Assembly: GCA_025362325.1 (NCBI GenBank)
Contig: JANYGO010000382.1
Location: forward strand, 1-41,772
DNA from: Cyanobacteriota bacterium
Lineage (GTDB): Bacteria > Cyanobacteriota > Cyanobacteriia > Cyanobacteriales > Microcoleaceae
Length of the DNA: 41,772 nucleotides
Direction of reading: 5' to 3'
Numbering within the stretch: position 1 is the stretch's first letter; each line of letters starts with the position of its first letter. This document shows, piece after piece, positions 18,495 through 25,623 of the stretch. Made by a program: the position numbers and the translations under genes. Below the pieces are notes generated by a model that was given only the letters and a program-made list of their open reading frames with translations, searched no databases and had not been told where the DNA came from.

Positions 18495-18940
18495 CTGCTG
18501 CAATTTGAAATTCTGCACTAAGAAGTGCGTCAACAGCGCGGGATTCTCAGCAGGAATTCCAGATCGTTTGGTGGGGTGCTTCTGCCAAAACCCAAATCGC
18601 CCGTGTCCTGTTTTCTACCAAGCAGTCTCGACACGAATTCTCACCGCATCGACTAGCGAATAGTGGTTCAAAGTTACCGCCCGCCAAAAACTGAAGCCGA
18701 GTGTCACAGAGGTTTTAATGCTGGCACCGTTACCGGTGGGACTTGTCTAGTCCTCAAACATCTCCCGATTGCTAAGGGGGATAAGTCGGTGACGCCAAAG
18801 TCCGGCCGGCTATCAAGTGACGATCACCTCGATCGTTCGCCCGCACCCTGCACAAAAAGCCAAAAAGAGACTCGTAAGTGCCAACTTTCTGTGATGATGG
18901 AGGAGTTTTATAAACCAGTGTCAATCTTCCGTATCTATTC
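18495..18940. other. 446-bp spacer between the two GT4 paralogues
   Basis: No motif-bearing ORF was found. A 5-bp hairpin CACCG / CGGTG occurs near 18723-18736. Just before the second GT4 gene, GGAGGAGTTTTATAAACCAG resembles the TATAAACCAG before the first (17271-17280), which suggests that the duplication included part of the leader. Confidence 0.45.
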
Positions 18941-20065
18941 ATGAAAATTACTTTTGTCCTTCCTACCCTTAGTCTTACAGGTGGCATGAGGGTGTTATCT
19001 ATCTACACAAAACTTCTCCAAAAGCGAGGACACAAAATACTTATCGTCTCTACACCCCTGCAACAACCGACTTTGATCCAACAATTGCGATCGCTGTTCA
19101 GGGGCAGGGGTTGGCAGCCCGCTCGTAAGAAAGAACTGTCTCACTTTGACCAGGTGGATGTCGAACGCCGAATTCTCGAAACCGACCGTCCAATTACCGA
19201 CGGTGACGTACCCGACGCCGATATTATCATGGCTACTTGGTGGGAAACTGCCGAGTCGGTGGCAAAACTCTCTCCCAGCAAAGGAGCGAAAGTATATTTT
19301 CTCCAACACTACGAGGCTTTTGACTACGTACCGAAAGGTCGAGTAGAAGCAACTTGGCGGCTGCCGATGCACAAAATCCTTGTAGCCCAGTGGCTGGCCG
19401 ACAAAGCTCGGAATGAATATGGCGATTTGTCTGCATCTCTGGTGCCTCCCACCGTGGACACCAAACAGTTTTACGACCCCAAGTCGCGGAGCAAGCAGCC
19501 GCGAGGCAAGCAGTCAGTTCCCACAGTCGGGCTGTACTATTCTACAACTCCTTGGAAAGGCTGCGATATTGCCCTGGAGGCTTTCTCTATAGCTGCTAAA
19601 AAAATTCCCAACCTACATTTAGTTGCCTTTGGTTCGGGGGAAACTCCTCCTCCCTCTTTGCCTCTGCCGGAGGGTACTGAGTATATAAGGTCACCAAATC
19701 AAGACCAACTCAGAGAATGCTACAGTAAATGCGATGCTTGGTTGTTTGGCAGCCGCTCCGAAGGCTTCGGCTTGCCAATTTTAGAAGCGATGGCTTGCGG
19801 CACTCCAGTCATCGGCACTCCTGCTGGTGCTGCTCCCGAACTACTGGCTGGTGGGGGTGGAATACTTGTCAAGCCCGAAGACCCAGAGGATATGGCAAAA
19901 GCCATCGAGCAGATTTGTCAGTTGTCTGATACCGAGTGGCGGGCAATGTCTGAGACTGCTTTGGAGACGGTGATTAATTATACCTGGGAGGATGCAACTG
20001 ATCTCTTCGAGGCTGCACTGTACACTGCTATGGAACGTCAGCCACAATTAACGGACAATGCGTAA
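18941..20065 (+). CDS. Glycosyltransferase family 4 (second of a tandem pair)
   Basis: This is a 374-residue GT-B glycosyltransferase, the paralogue of the gene at 17331. The same landmarks are present: MKITFVLPTLSLTGGMRV, DVPDADIIMATWWETAE, TPWKGCDIALEAF, SEGFGLPILEAMACGTPVIGTPAGAAPELL (from about 272). The catalytic-domain residues are intact, so both copies look functional and may add successive or alternative sugars of one repeat unit. It differs by a small insertion near DPKSRSKQPRGKQ and a shorter tail. It is followed after 106 nt by the polymerase-like gene in the same direction. Confidence 0.93.
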   Translation: MKITFVLPTLSLTGGMRVLSIYTKLLQKRGHKILIVSTPLQQPTLIQQLRSLFRGRGWQPARKKELSHFDQVDVERRILETDRPITDGDVPDADIIMATWWETAESVAKLSPSKGAKVYFLQHYEAFDYVPKGRVEATWRLPMHKILVAQWLADKARNEYGDLSASLVPPTVDTKQFYDPKSRSKQPRGKQSVPTVGLYYSTTPWKGCDIALEAFSIAAKKIPNLHLVAFGSGETPPPSLPLPEGTEYIRSPNQDQLRECYSKCDAWLFGSRSEGFGLPILEAMACGTPVIGTPAGAAPELLAGGGGILVKPEDPEDMAKAIEQICQLSDTEWRAMSETALETVINYTWEDATDLFEAALYTAMERQPQLTDNA

Positions 20066-20171
20066 AGTTGAGCTTGATTTAAAAGATCGGGTAAGATGCG
20101 ATCGTTTAAGCGAGAATTTTTATCCGGCAAATTGATCTGTCTTCCTACAATTTTACTGCCAAAAAAAACCT

Positions 20172-21539
20172 ATGGTTGCGTTAATCCCAATTGTTATGTT
20201 CGGCTGGATTCCGGTCGTTTTTTACCTGTTTGTGAGGTTTCCGACTCAGCGGGCGGTAATTATAAGTTTTGTTGTAGCGTGGCTGTTTTTGCCGCAAACT
20301 TCTTATCCAATTCCCCTATTGCCGCCGTATACCAAAATATCGGCGTCTTGCTACGCGATTTTGCTGGCTACTATTTTCTACGATACTGCGCGCATCACCA
20401 CTTTTAAACCGGGTTGGCTGGACATACCAATGGTAATTTGGTGTTTGTCTCCCATTGTTTCACAAGTTACTAATGGTGGCAGCCCAATTTCTCCGACTTT
20501 CAGCCAAATCATTACTTGGGGTATTCCTTATTTTTTAGGACGCTTGTATGTGGGTAATTTAGACGGGCTGCGACAATTAGCGATCGGGATTTTTGCTGGT
20601 GGGTTGGCCTACATTCCTTTTACTTTATTTGAAGGGGTTAAGGGCCCAGTTCTGCACCAAATGGTTTACGGAATGAGTGCCGTTGAAGACTGGAGTCAAG
20701 CAAGGCGTATGGGGGGGTGGAGACCGGTAGTATTTATGCAGCACGGTTTGATGGTGGGCGTGTGGATGATGACAGCAGCCTTAATCGGAGTTTGGCTGTG
20801 GCAAACTGGGACGATCAAAAAGTTTCAGGGCCGCAACATCAAGACTCTAGCTATTGTATTAACTATCGCTTTTTTCCTGTGCCGTTCTACTGGCGCATAC
20901 AGTTTATTTGGCATCGGGTTGATCGTATTATTCTGTGCCAAGTGGTTTCGCACCTCTTTGCCCCTGCTATTGATAATTGGATATGTAGCGTTTTATTTGT
21001 ACGTAGCTGCGTCGGGTCAATTTTCGAGCCAAGATGTGATCGGCTTCATCACTCAATTATTTGGCGAAGAACGAGCCGCTTCTCTGAAGTTTAGATTTGA
21101 CATGGAAGAGATATTGGGGGAAAAAGCGCGACAAAGATTTCTGTTTGGCTGGGGGGATTCGGGCGGAAACCGCGTGTACAACCAGTACGGTAAAGATATC
21201 TCGGTCACCGACAGCTTGTGGATTATTGCATTTGGCATTTACGGTGCAGTCGGTTTAGTTAGTTTATTTTCTTCCTTGTTACTTCCTGTTGTGGTCTTTT
21301 GCGTCAAGTATCCCGCCAGAAACTGGTCTAATCCCAAAGTAGCGCCCGCTGCGGCCCTGGGAGTAGCCTTAACTATGTACGTGTTTGACTGTGTTTTGAA
21401 CGCTATGACTAACCCGATTTTTGCGCTGATTGCTGGAGGAATATCGGGTCTGGTCTTAAAAGCTCCAGAAAGTCTTAAAGCCAAGAAAACCAGTTCCCCG
21501 CCAAGAAGACAGTCGCTGGTTCACCAAAAATCAGGATGA
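20172..21539 (+). CDS. O-antigen polymerase/ligase-like membrane protein
   Basis: This 455-residue protein has about ten or eleven hydrophobic segments and a larger polar loop at about 275-345 (FGEERAASLKFRFDMEEILGEKARQRFLFGWG). That layout, and the phrase FLFGWGDSGGNRVYNQYGKDISVTDS before a late membrane segment, is typical of Wzy/WaaL-like (Wzy_C) proteins, which polymerise or transfer lipid-linked glycans on the outer face of the membrane. It sits in a polysaccharide cluster between two GT4 genes and a GT26 gene. No Shine-Dalgarno is visible before the ATG. Polymerase versus ligase cannot be decided from sequence alone. Confidence 0.75.
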   Translation: MVALIPIVMFGWIPVVFYLFVRFPTQRAVIISFVVAWLFLPQTSYPIPLLPPYTKISASCYAILLATIFYDTARITTFKPGWLDIPMVIWCLSPIVSQVTNGGSPISPTFSQIITWGIPYFLGRLYVGNLDGLRQLAIGIFAGGLAYIPFTLFEGVKGPVLHQMVYGMSAVEDWSQARRMGGWRPVVFMQHGLMVGVWMMTAALIGVWLWQTGTIKKFQGRNIKTLAIVLTIAFFLCRSTGAYSLFGIGLIVLFCAKWFRTSLPLLLIIGYVAFYLYVAASGQFSSQDVIGFITQLFGEERAASLKFRFDMEEILGEKARQRFLFGWGDSGGNRVYNQYGKDISVTDSLWIIAFGIYGAVGLVSLFSSLLLPVVVFCVKYPARNWSNPKVAPAAALGVALTMYVFDCVLNAMTNPIFALIAGGISGLVLKAPESLKAKKTSSPPRRQSLVHQKSG

Positions 21540-21977
21540 GGTTCGCGCGATCGCCATCTCAGCTTGAATATCTTGTATTCCCTGCATACAAAAACTCAAA
21601 AATCTACTACCTTTAAATCAAATCAAGTTCGTGAGTTTCGTTCTCTTTCTCAGTTGCTCAAAATTAGTGAGTCTAAAAAATGTAAAAATTTATTTCTTAG
21701 ATTAATTTACAAGGGTTCAACGATGAGCACGGGATGGGGTTTTGATTAAAAGTGTGTTGCAATTTGTAAATATTAATTGGTTTTACACACTTTTTGCGAG
21801 AAGGAACGGATGCTTTACACAATCTTTAAAATTCCTGAGTGGACAGTTAGGGTGTACGGGGATATACTTAAGAAAGTATATTCACGCCCCGCCCCCAAGT
21901 AGTGAAAAACATTCTTGCTGTAGTGGGGGTGAGAGTTTGAGTTGTAGCTTAAGATTAAGGTCGGAAGGTAATAACAA
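21540..21977 (+). promoter_or_regulatory. 438-bp intergenic region with a perfect palindrome before the GT26 gene
   Basis: No gene is supported. A perfect inverted repeat ATATACTT (21862-21869) / AAGTATAT (21874-21881) with a 4-nt loop lies 97 nt before the GT26 start. It may be an operator or part of its promoter region. The rest is AT-rich without clear structure. Confidence 0.4.
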
Positions 21978-22736
21978 ATGAAAACAGTTAATTTATTGAA
22001 TGTCTCTATAGATAACTTGTCAATAACAGAGTTGTTTGAAAAACTCGATTCCGAAGGCGGTGTCGTATTTACGCCGAATGTAGACCACTTAATTAAGTTG
22101 CAGTATGACCGCGACTTCTATGAAGCTTACAATACATCTAGTTATAGAGTATGCGACAGTCAAATATTGATGTATGCCTCAAAATTTTTGGGAACTCCTC
22201 TCAAAGAAAAAATTTCCGGTTCAGACTTGTTTCCGGCATTTTATCTGTATCACAAAGATAACGAGAACATTAAAATATTTTTGCTAGGAGCGGCGGTCGG
22301 TATTGCTAAAACAGCCCAGGAAAAAATCAACCAAAAAATTGGTAGAGAAATAGTGGTTGAAGCACTTTCTCCTTCTTTTGGCTTTGAAAAAAATGAGGAA
22401 GAGTGCGAAACAATAATTGACGCGATTAATAAATCAGGAGCTACAGTTCTGGCTATAGGAGTGGGAGCGCCGAAACAAGAGAAGTGGCTGGTTAAATACA
22501 GAAGCAGATTCACACAGGTCAAGGTTTTCTTGGCCATAGGTGCAACTATTGATTTTGAAGCTGGTTGCAAAGCCAGATCTCCCAAATGGATGAGCGAAGT
22601 CGGCATAGAATGGGCGTACCGATTGTTAAGCGAACCGAGAAGGTTGTGGAAAAGATATTTGATCGAAGGTCTGCCGTTTTTCCGCTTGATAGTAGAACAA
22701 AAATTAGGGTTTTATAAAATGCCTTTCGTTAGATAG
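21978..22736 (+). CDS. WecG/TagA/CpsF-family glycosyltransferase (GT26)
   Basis: This 252-residue protein belongs to GT26, inverting transferases that add the second sugar (for example N-acetylmannosamine or its acid) to an undecaprenyl-linked sugar at the inner membrane. Family motifs: FTPNVDHLIKLQYD (about 30-43), DSQILMYASKFLGTPLKEKISGSDL (about 55-79), AIGVGAPKQEKW (about 155-166), and C-terminal KARSPKWMSEVGIEWAYRLLSEPRRLWKRY. It has the full family length and intact conserved residues. Position after the polymerase-like gene supports a role in the same surface polysaccharide. GGAAGG precedes the ATG. Confidence 0.95.
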   Translation: MKTVNLLNVSIDNLSITELFEKLDSEGGVVFTPNVDHLIKLQYDRDFYEAYNTSSYRVCDSQILMYASKFLGTPLKEKISGSDLFPAFYLYHKDNENIKIFLLGAAVGIAKTAQEKINQKIGREIVVEALSPSFGFEKNEEECETIIDAINKSGATVLAIGVGAPKQEKWLVKYRSRFTQVKVFLAIGATIDFEAGCKARSPKWMSEVGIEWAYRLLSEPRRLWKRYLIEGLPFFRLIVEQKLGFYKMPFVR

Positions 22737-22967
22737 CAAAACCACGAAGCTACAATGGGAAGGCGGTTCCTAAAAACGGCAGCGACAAATCTTTAACGTA
22801 AATGAAGCTGAGTATCAGACTCTGGTGTTTGACTTGGGCGCCAGACGGATGCAAGCTGTGGATAGCCCGATCGCACTCGATGCCAAAAATATTCATTTTT
22901 GCTTTCTGTTTCCAGGTAAAATCGGAAAGAAACCTTTCTTGCAAATCCCTAACTAGGGATTTAAATC

Positions 22968-23411
22968 ATGAATCTGCCTTCTTTCTTGTGGTTGTGGAAA
23001 ATAGCGGCTTGGTCAATGGGTGTTTCCCTGCTAGCTTACCTGTTGCTGGCCGTTAGTGGAACCTGGATGTTTGCCGCCCGCAGTACGAAACAACCGCGCC
23101 CAAAATGGCTGCGTCCCTTTCATTTGGCGACTGGCGCGGGGATGGCAACTTTGGTAATTTTACTGCTCTTAATTGGCGTAGTCGGTACGCTGGGATACTA
23201 CGGCAATTTAGGTCACTCGGCTCATTTACCGACGGGGTTAGCTGTTGTTGCTTTGGTGTTGGTTTCTGTGGGAAGCGGGCTGCAAATTGGCCCTAAACAT
23301 CCTTGGGCGCGTCCCCTCCATATCGGCGCTAATTTGGCTTTGTTTGGGGGATTTGTGATTGTTTTGTTAACAGGATGGACAATCGTACAAAAGTATTTAC
23401 CGAAAGTTTAA
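22968..23411 (+). CDS. DUF4079 family membrane protein
   Basis: This 147-residue protein has four predicted membrane helices (about 10-35, 55-80, 88-105, 118-138). Conserved His and Arg residues lie between them (RPFHLATG, HLPTGL, RPLHIGAN), suggesting haem or quinone contact. The pattern matches DUF4079, a family found mainly in cyanobacteria and plastids. Function unknown. The 3' end is overlapped on the other strand by the C-terminal extension of the hydrolase gene. Confidence 0.75.
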   Translation: MNLPSFLWLWKIAAWSMGVSLLAYLLLAVSGTWMFAARSTKQPRPKWLRPFHLATGAGMATLVILLLLIGVVGTLGYYGNLGHSAHLPTGLAVVALVLVSVGSGLQIGPKHPWARPLHIGANLALFGGFVIVLLTGWTIVQKYLPKV

Positions 23412-24408
23412 CGTTTGTTTGTAGTGAGGATTTCAGTCCTCTGATTGAAGATGCGGACTTCAGTCCGAACGATCGAACCTGATCGAAGATGCGGACTTCA
23501 GTCCGAACGATCGAACCTACTATTTTACTGGTGAAATCTAAGATGTGCTGCGCGGTAATCTGCGGATTTTCTAAGTGGGGAACGTGTCCGCAATCGGGTA
23601 TCCAAATTAGTTGGGAATTCGCGATCGCACTTTGAAACTTTTCTGCATCCGCAGTCCCTAATATTCTATCTTGTTTTCCCCACAAAATCAGTGTTTGCTG
23701 CTGAATTTGCGACAGTTTTTCCCCAAAACCGCCGTAGCCACCGCTTTTAGTAAACGCAATTAAAGCTTGATTCCAGTTGGGCATTTCCAAGTGCAAAGCC
23801 GCGCAGGTTTGTGCGTCAACAGAAGCCCAAGTTTCGTCAAAATAAGCATTGACGCTAATTTTTTGGCGAATTTTAGGGTTTCGCAAAAATGAAGTTGCCA
23901 GATATCCTAAAGGAGGAATTAAAAATTTTCCCTTATTAGAAGTTACCGCAAAACCAGCACTGTCTATTAACACTAATTTTTTGACAGCTTCGGGATGATT
24001 GAGAGTCAAATCTATTGCTGCTGCACCTCCCATCGAGGCGCCAACTAAGATTACAGGCTGCGAAATTAGCGTTTTCCAAAAATAGTATAGGTGAGTTTCA
24101 ATTGCCATGGCGCTGAATGGCAAAGCCGCCGCTCTTTCTGTAAAGCCGAAACCCAACAAATCCACTGCCCAAGTCTCATTGTTTTCGGCAAGCAGCGGCA
24201 ACAGGCGGCGGAATTCAAACACGGAACTGTCGAAGCCGTGAAGTAGCAAAATTGGGATGTTTCCGCTGCCTTGGCGCGCGTAGGTTGTGGCAATTGGCTG
24301 CTGGTTTAGACTCGTTGTAATTGGCTCAACTTGAATGCTTTTGGCTAAGGCAATTGAGGTGGATTCTGTAAGTTGTGCGATCGACTTTGGCAGAAAACTT
24401 GCTGGCAT
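23329..24408 (-). CDS. Alpha/beta hydrolase with a repeat-derived C-terminal tail
   Basis: This is an alpha/beta hydrolase with the full triad: nucleophile in GASMGG, Asp in GKQDRILG and His in CGHVPHLENP, plus the oxyanion motif LLLHGFDSS. The fold ends near HILDFTSKIV. The last 60 or so codons are read through the direct repeat at 23447-23518 and then antisense to the end of the DUF4079 gene, so this tail is probably accidental. The start given is the ATG at 24408 (MPASFLPKSIAQL), which matches related cyanobacterial proteins better than the ATG at 24459, which lies in a HIP1-rich stretch. Substrate unknown. Confidence 0.85.
   Translation of the reverse strand: MPASFLPKSIAQLTESTSIALAKSIQVEPITTSLNQQPIATTYARQGSGNIPILLLHGFDSSVFEFRRLLPLLAENNETWAVDLLGFGFTERAAALPFSAMAIETHLYYFWKTLISQPVILVGASMGGAAAIDLTLNHPEAVKKLVLIDSAGFAVTSNKGKFLIPPLGYLATSFLRNPKIRQKISVNAYFDETWASVDAQTCAALHLEMPNWNQALIAFTKSGGYGGFGEKLSQIQQQTLILWGKQDRILGTADAEKFQSAIANSQLIWIPDCGHVPHLENPQITAQHILDFTSKIVGSIVRTEVRIFDQVRSFGLKSASSIRGLKSSLQTNVKLSVNTFVRLSILLTKQSQIPQTKPN
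23447..23518. repeat. 34-bp direct repeat with hairpin core
   Basis: Two identical 34-bp units (23447-23480 and 23485-23518) each contain GGAC-TTCA-GTCC. A related but diverged palindrome, GAGGATTTCAGTCCTC (23427-23442), stands just before them. The family core is GGACT..AGTCC, a common kind of cyanobacterial intergenic repeat. The copies lie inside the 3' end of the hydrolase reading frame. Confidence 0.85.
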
Positions 24409-24896
24409 AATTCTTGATAAATTGTAAATTAGGGGCGATGCCCCCGCGATCGCCCTCACATTTAAGTATATATGCTCGATCGCCCGCTATAGGATTTAGG
24501 GCGATCGACCCGTTAAAATGCGATCGGTACTTAGTCTCGCTCATGCCACTTTAAGGATGAGCTTGTTAAGATTCTGTTAAAATATTTGAGAATAGTTGCT
24601 AATAATTCCTTTTTAATTTACTATGCTAAAGAGCAGTAAGTATTGCTTCCGGGAGATTAAGGCGCACATTGGCATCTAACGCAAGAGAGATTAAAATTAG
24701 GAACACGCCAAAAATTCGTCTTTCTGGGCGGGGTAAATGGCTGCGTCCAAAATATTAAAGGGGAAAGAGTTCGCTGAAACGGGAAATTTAGCGATGTATG
24801 CGACTGTGCGCCGTTAGTATTGAGAATTAATCTCAAGTCGGGCGGACAAGCAGACCCAAGCAAAAAGTTAGTAAAATCGATCAACCACCAGAACAG
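24409..24896 (+). other. Control region upstream of the feo operon
   Basis: This 488-bp region is without a credible gene. The 3' half carries the Fur-box-like palindrome at 24821-24835. A second, weaker match TGAGAATAGTTGCTA occurs at 24587-24601 in an AT-rich stretch. I could not define a good -35/-10 pair. Confidence 0.45.
24821..24835. promoter_or_regulatory. Candidate Fur box upstream of feoA
   Basis: TGAGAATTAATCTCA matches the 7-1-7 Fur consensus TGATAATNATTATCA at 11 of 14 defined positions and is nearly palindromic, with the flanking TTGAGA / TCTCAA arms perfect. It lies 61 nt before the feoA start, where a repressor would block transcription. Iron control of feo by Fur is well established in bacteria; that this site works is an inference. 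Confidence 0.5.
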
Positions 24897-25265
24897 ATGA
24901 AAGAAAACATACAAGAATACAGCCAACAAAACCAAAAGTCAAACCCCAGACATTTCGGGGCTTTTACCTTTTACGGCGAGACACCAGAAGTCTCTCAAAC
25001 CGAAGAGGGCAGCACAGAAATTCGGCCAGACTCAGCCCAAGGTAAATTATTCCCGCTGGCGATGGCAAGCATTGGGGACAAGGTGCGGATCGTCAAACTT
25101 AAGGGTTCAGATGGTACTGTGCGACGCCTCATCGGCATGGGATTAGTCCCGGGGATCGAAGTTCAAATCGTCAGCAATTCTGGGGGTTCGGTGATTGTGG
25201 GGATTTGCGACAACCGCATCGGTTTGGGGGCGGGTATGGCACAGAAAATTATGTGTACTAATTAA
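24897..25265 (+). CDS. feoA: FeoA-domain protein with N-terminal extension
   Basis: This 122-residue protein has its SH3-like FeoA domain at residues about 56-122: SIGDKVRIVKLKG, RRLIGMGLVPGIEVQIV, IVGICDNRIGLGAGMAQKI. FeoA supports ferrous iron transport by FeoB. The first 55 residues are polar and unlike the family; translation from the Met at residue 56 (25062) would give a normal 67-residue FeoA. Neither start has a good ribosome site. It is the first of two FeoA genes in the operon. Confidence 0.88.
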   Translation: MKENIQEYSQQNQKSNPRHFGAFTFYGETPEVSQTEEGSTEIRPDSAQGKLFPLAMASIGDKVRIVKLKGSDGTVRRLIGMGLVPGIEVQIVSNSGGSVIVGICDNRIGLGAGMAQKIMCTN

Positions 25266-25322
25266 CGGAATTGGGAAACCGCAGGCACGCGGCATTGGGG
25301 ATTGGAGGTGAAAAAGAAGTTA

Positions 25323-25371
25323 TTACCAATTACCAATTACCAATTACCAATTACCAATTACCAATTACGAA
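25323..25371. repeat. Heptanucleotide tandem repeat between the two feoA genes
   Basis: TTACCAA is repeated six times without change (25323-25364), followed by a seventh variant copy TTACGAA. It ends 9 bp before the second feoA start, so copy number would change the ribosome-binding region and spacing. Confidence 0.9.
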
Positions 25372-25380
25372 TAGAAAAAA

Positions 25381-25623
25381 ATGAACGAGAAGAAGCAATT
25401 GCGAGATTTAGCTGTTGGCAGCACCGGCCGAGTAGTTGGCTATGAGAAAACAGCCCGCGGCTACAAAGGCAAATTGTTAGCAATGGGATTGACGCCGGGA
25501 ACCGAATTTACCGTCACTCGCCACGCACCCCTAGGAGATCCCGTAGAAATCCTAGTGCGGGGTTTCAAACTCAGTTTACGCAAAGATGAAGCCAGTACCG
25601 TATTTGTAGAGGAGGTGAAATAA
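25381..25623 (+). CDS. feoA: FeoA ferrous iron transport accessory protein
   Basis: This 80-residue stand-alone FeoA domain has the family pattern LRDLAVGSTGRVVGYE, GKLLAMGLTPGTEFTV, DPVEILVRGFKLSLRKDEA. It overlaps the feoB start by one base (TAATG), and GAGGTG at its end serves as the feoB ribosome site, so the two are translationally coupled. Two FeoA genes in front of one FeoB suggest distinct partner roles; which one regulates FeoB is unknown. Confidence 0.95.
   Translation: MNEKKQLRDLAVGSTGRVVGYEKTARGYKGKLLAMGLTPGTEFTVTRHAPLGDPVEILVRGFKLSLRKDEASTVFVEEVK

Noticed and set aside
18663-18944. 93-codon open frame between the two GT4 genes
   Set aside because: Composition unlike protein, starts with GTG-poor context, and overlaps the next gene's start; no motif.
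24587-24601. Second Fur box upstream of feoA
   Set aside because: Only 9 of 14 consensus positions match and it lies in generally AT-rich DNA.
24657-24935. 92-codon minus-strand frame before feoA
   Set aside because: It covers the Fur-box-like site and the feoA start in antisense and has no motif beyond a chance hydrophobic run.
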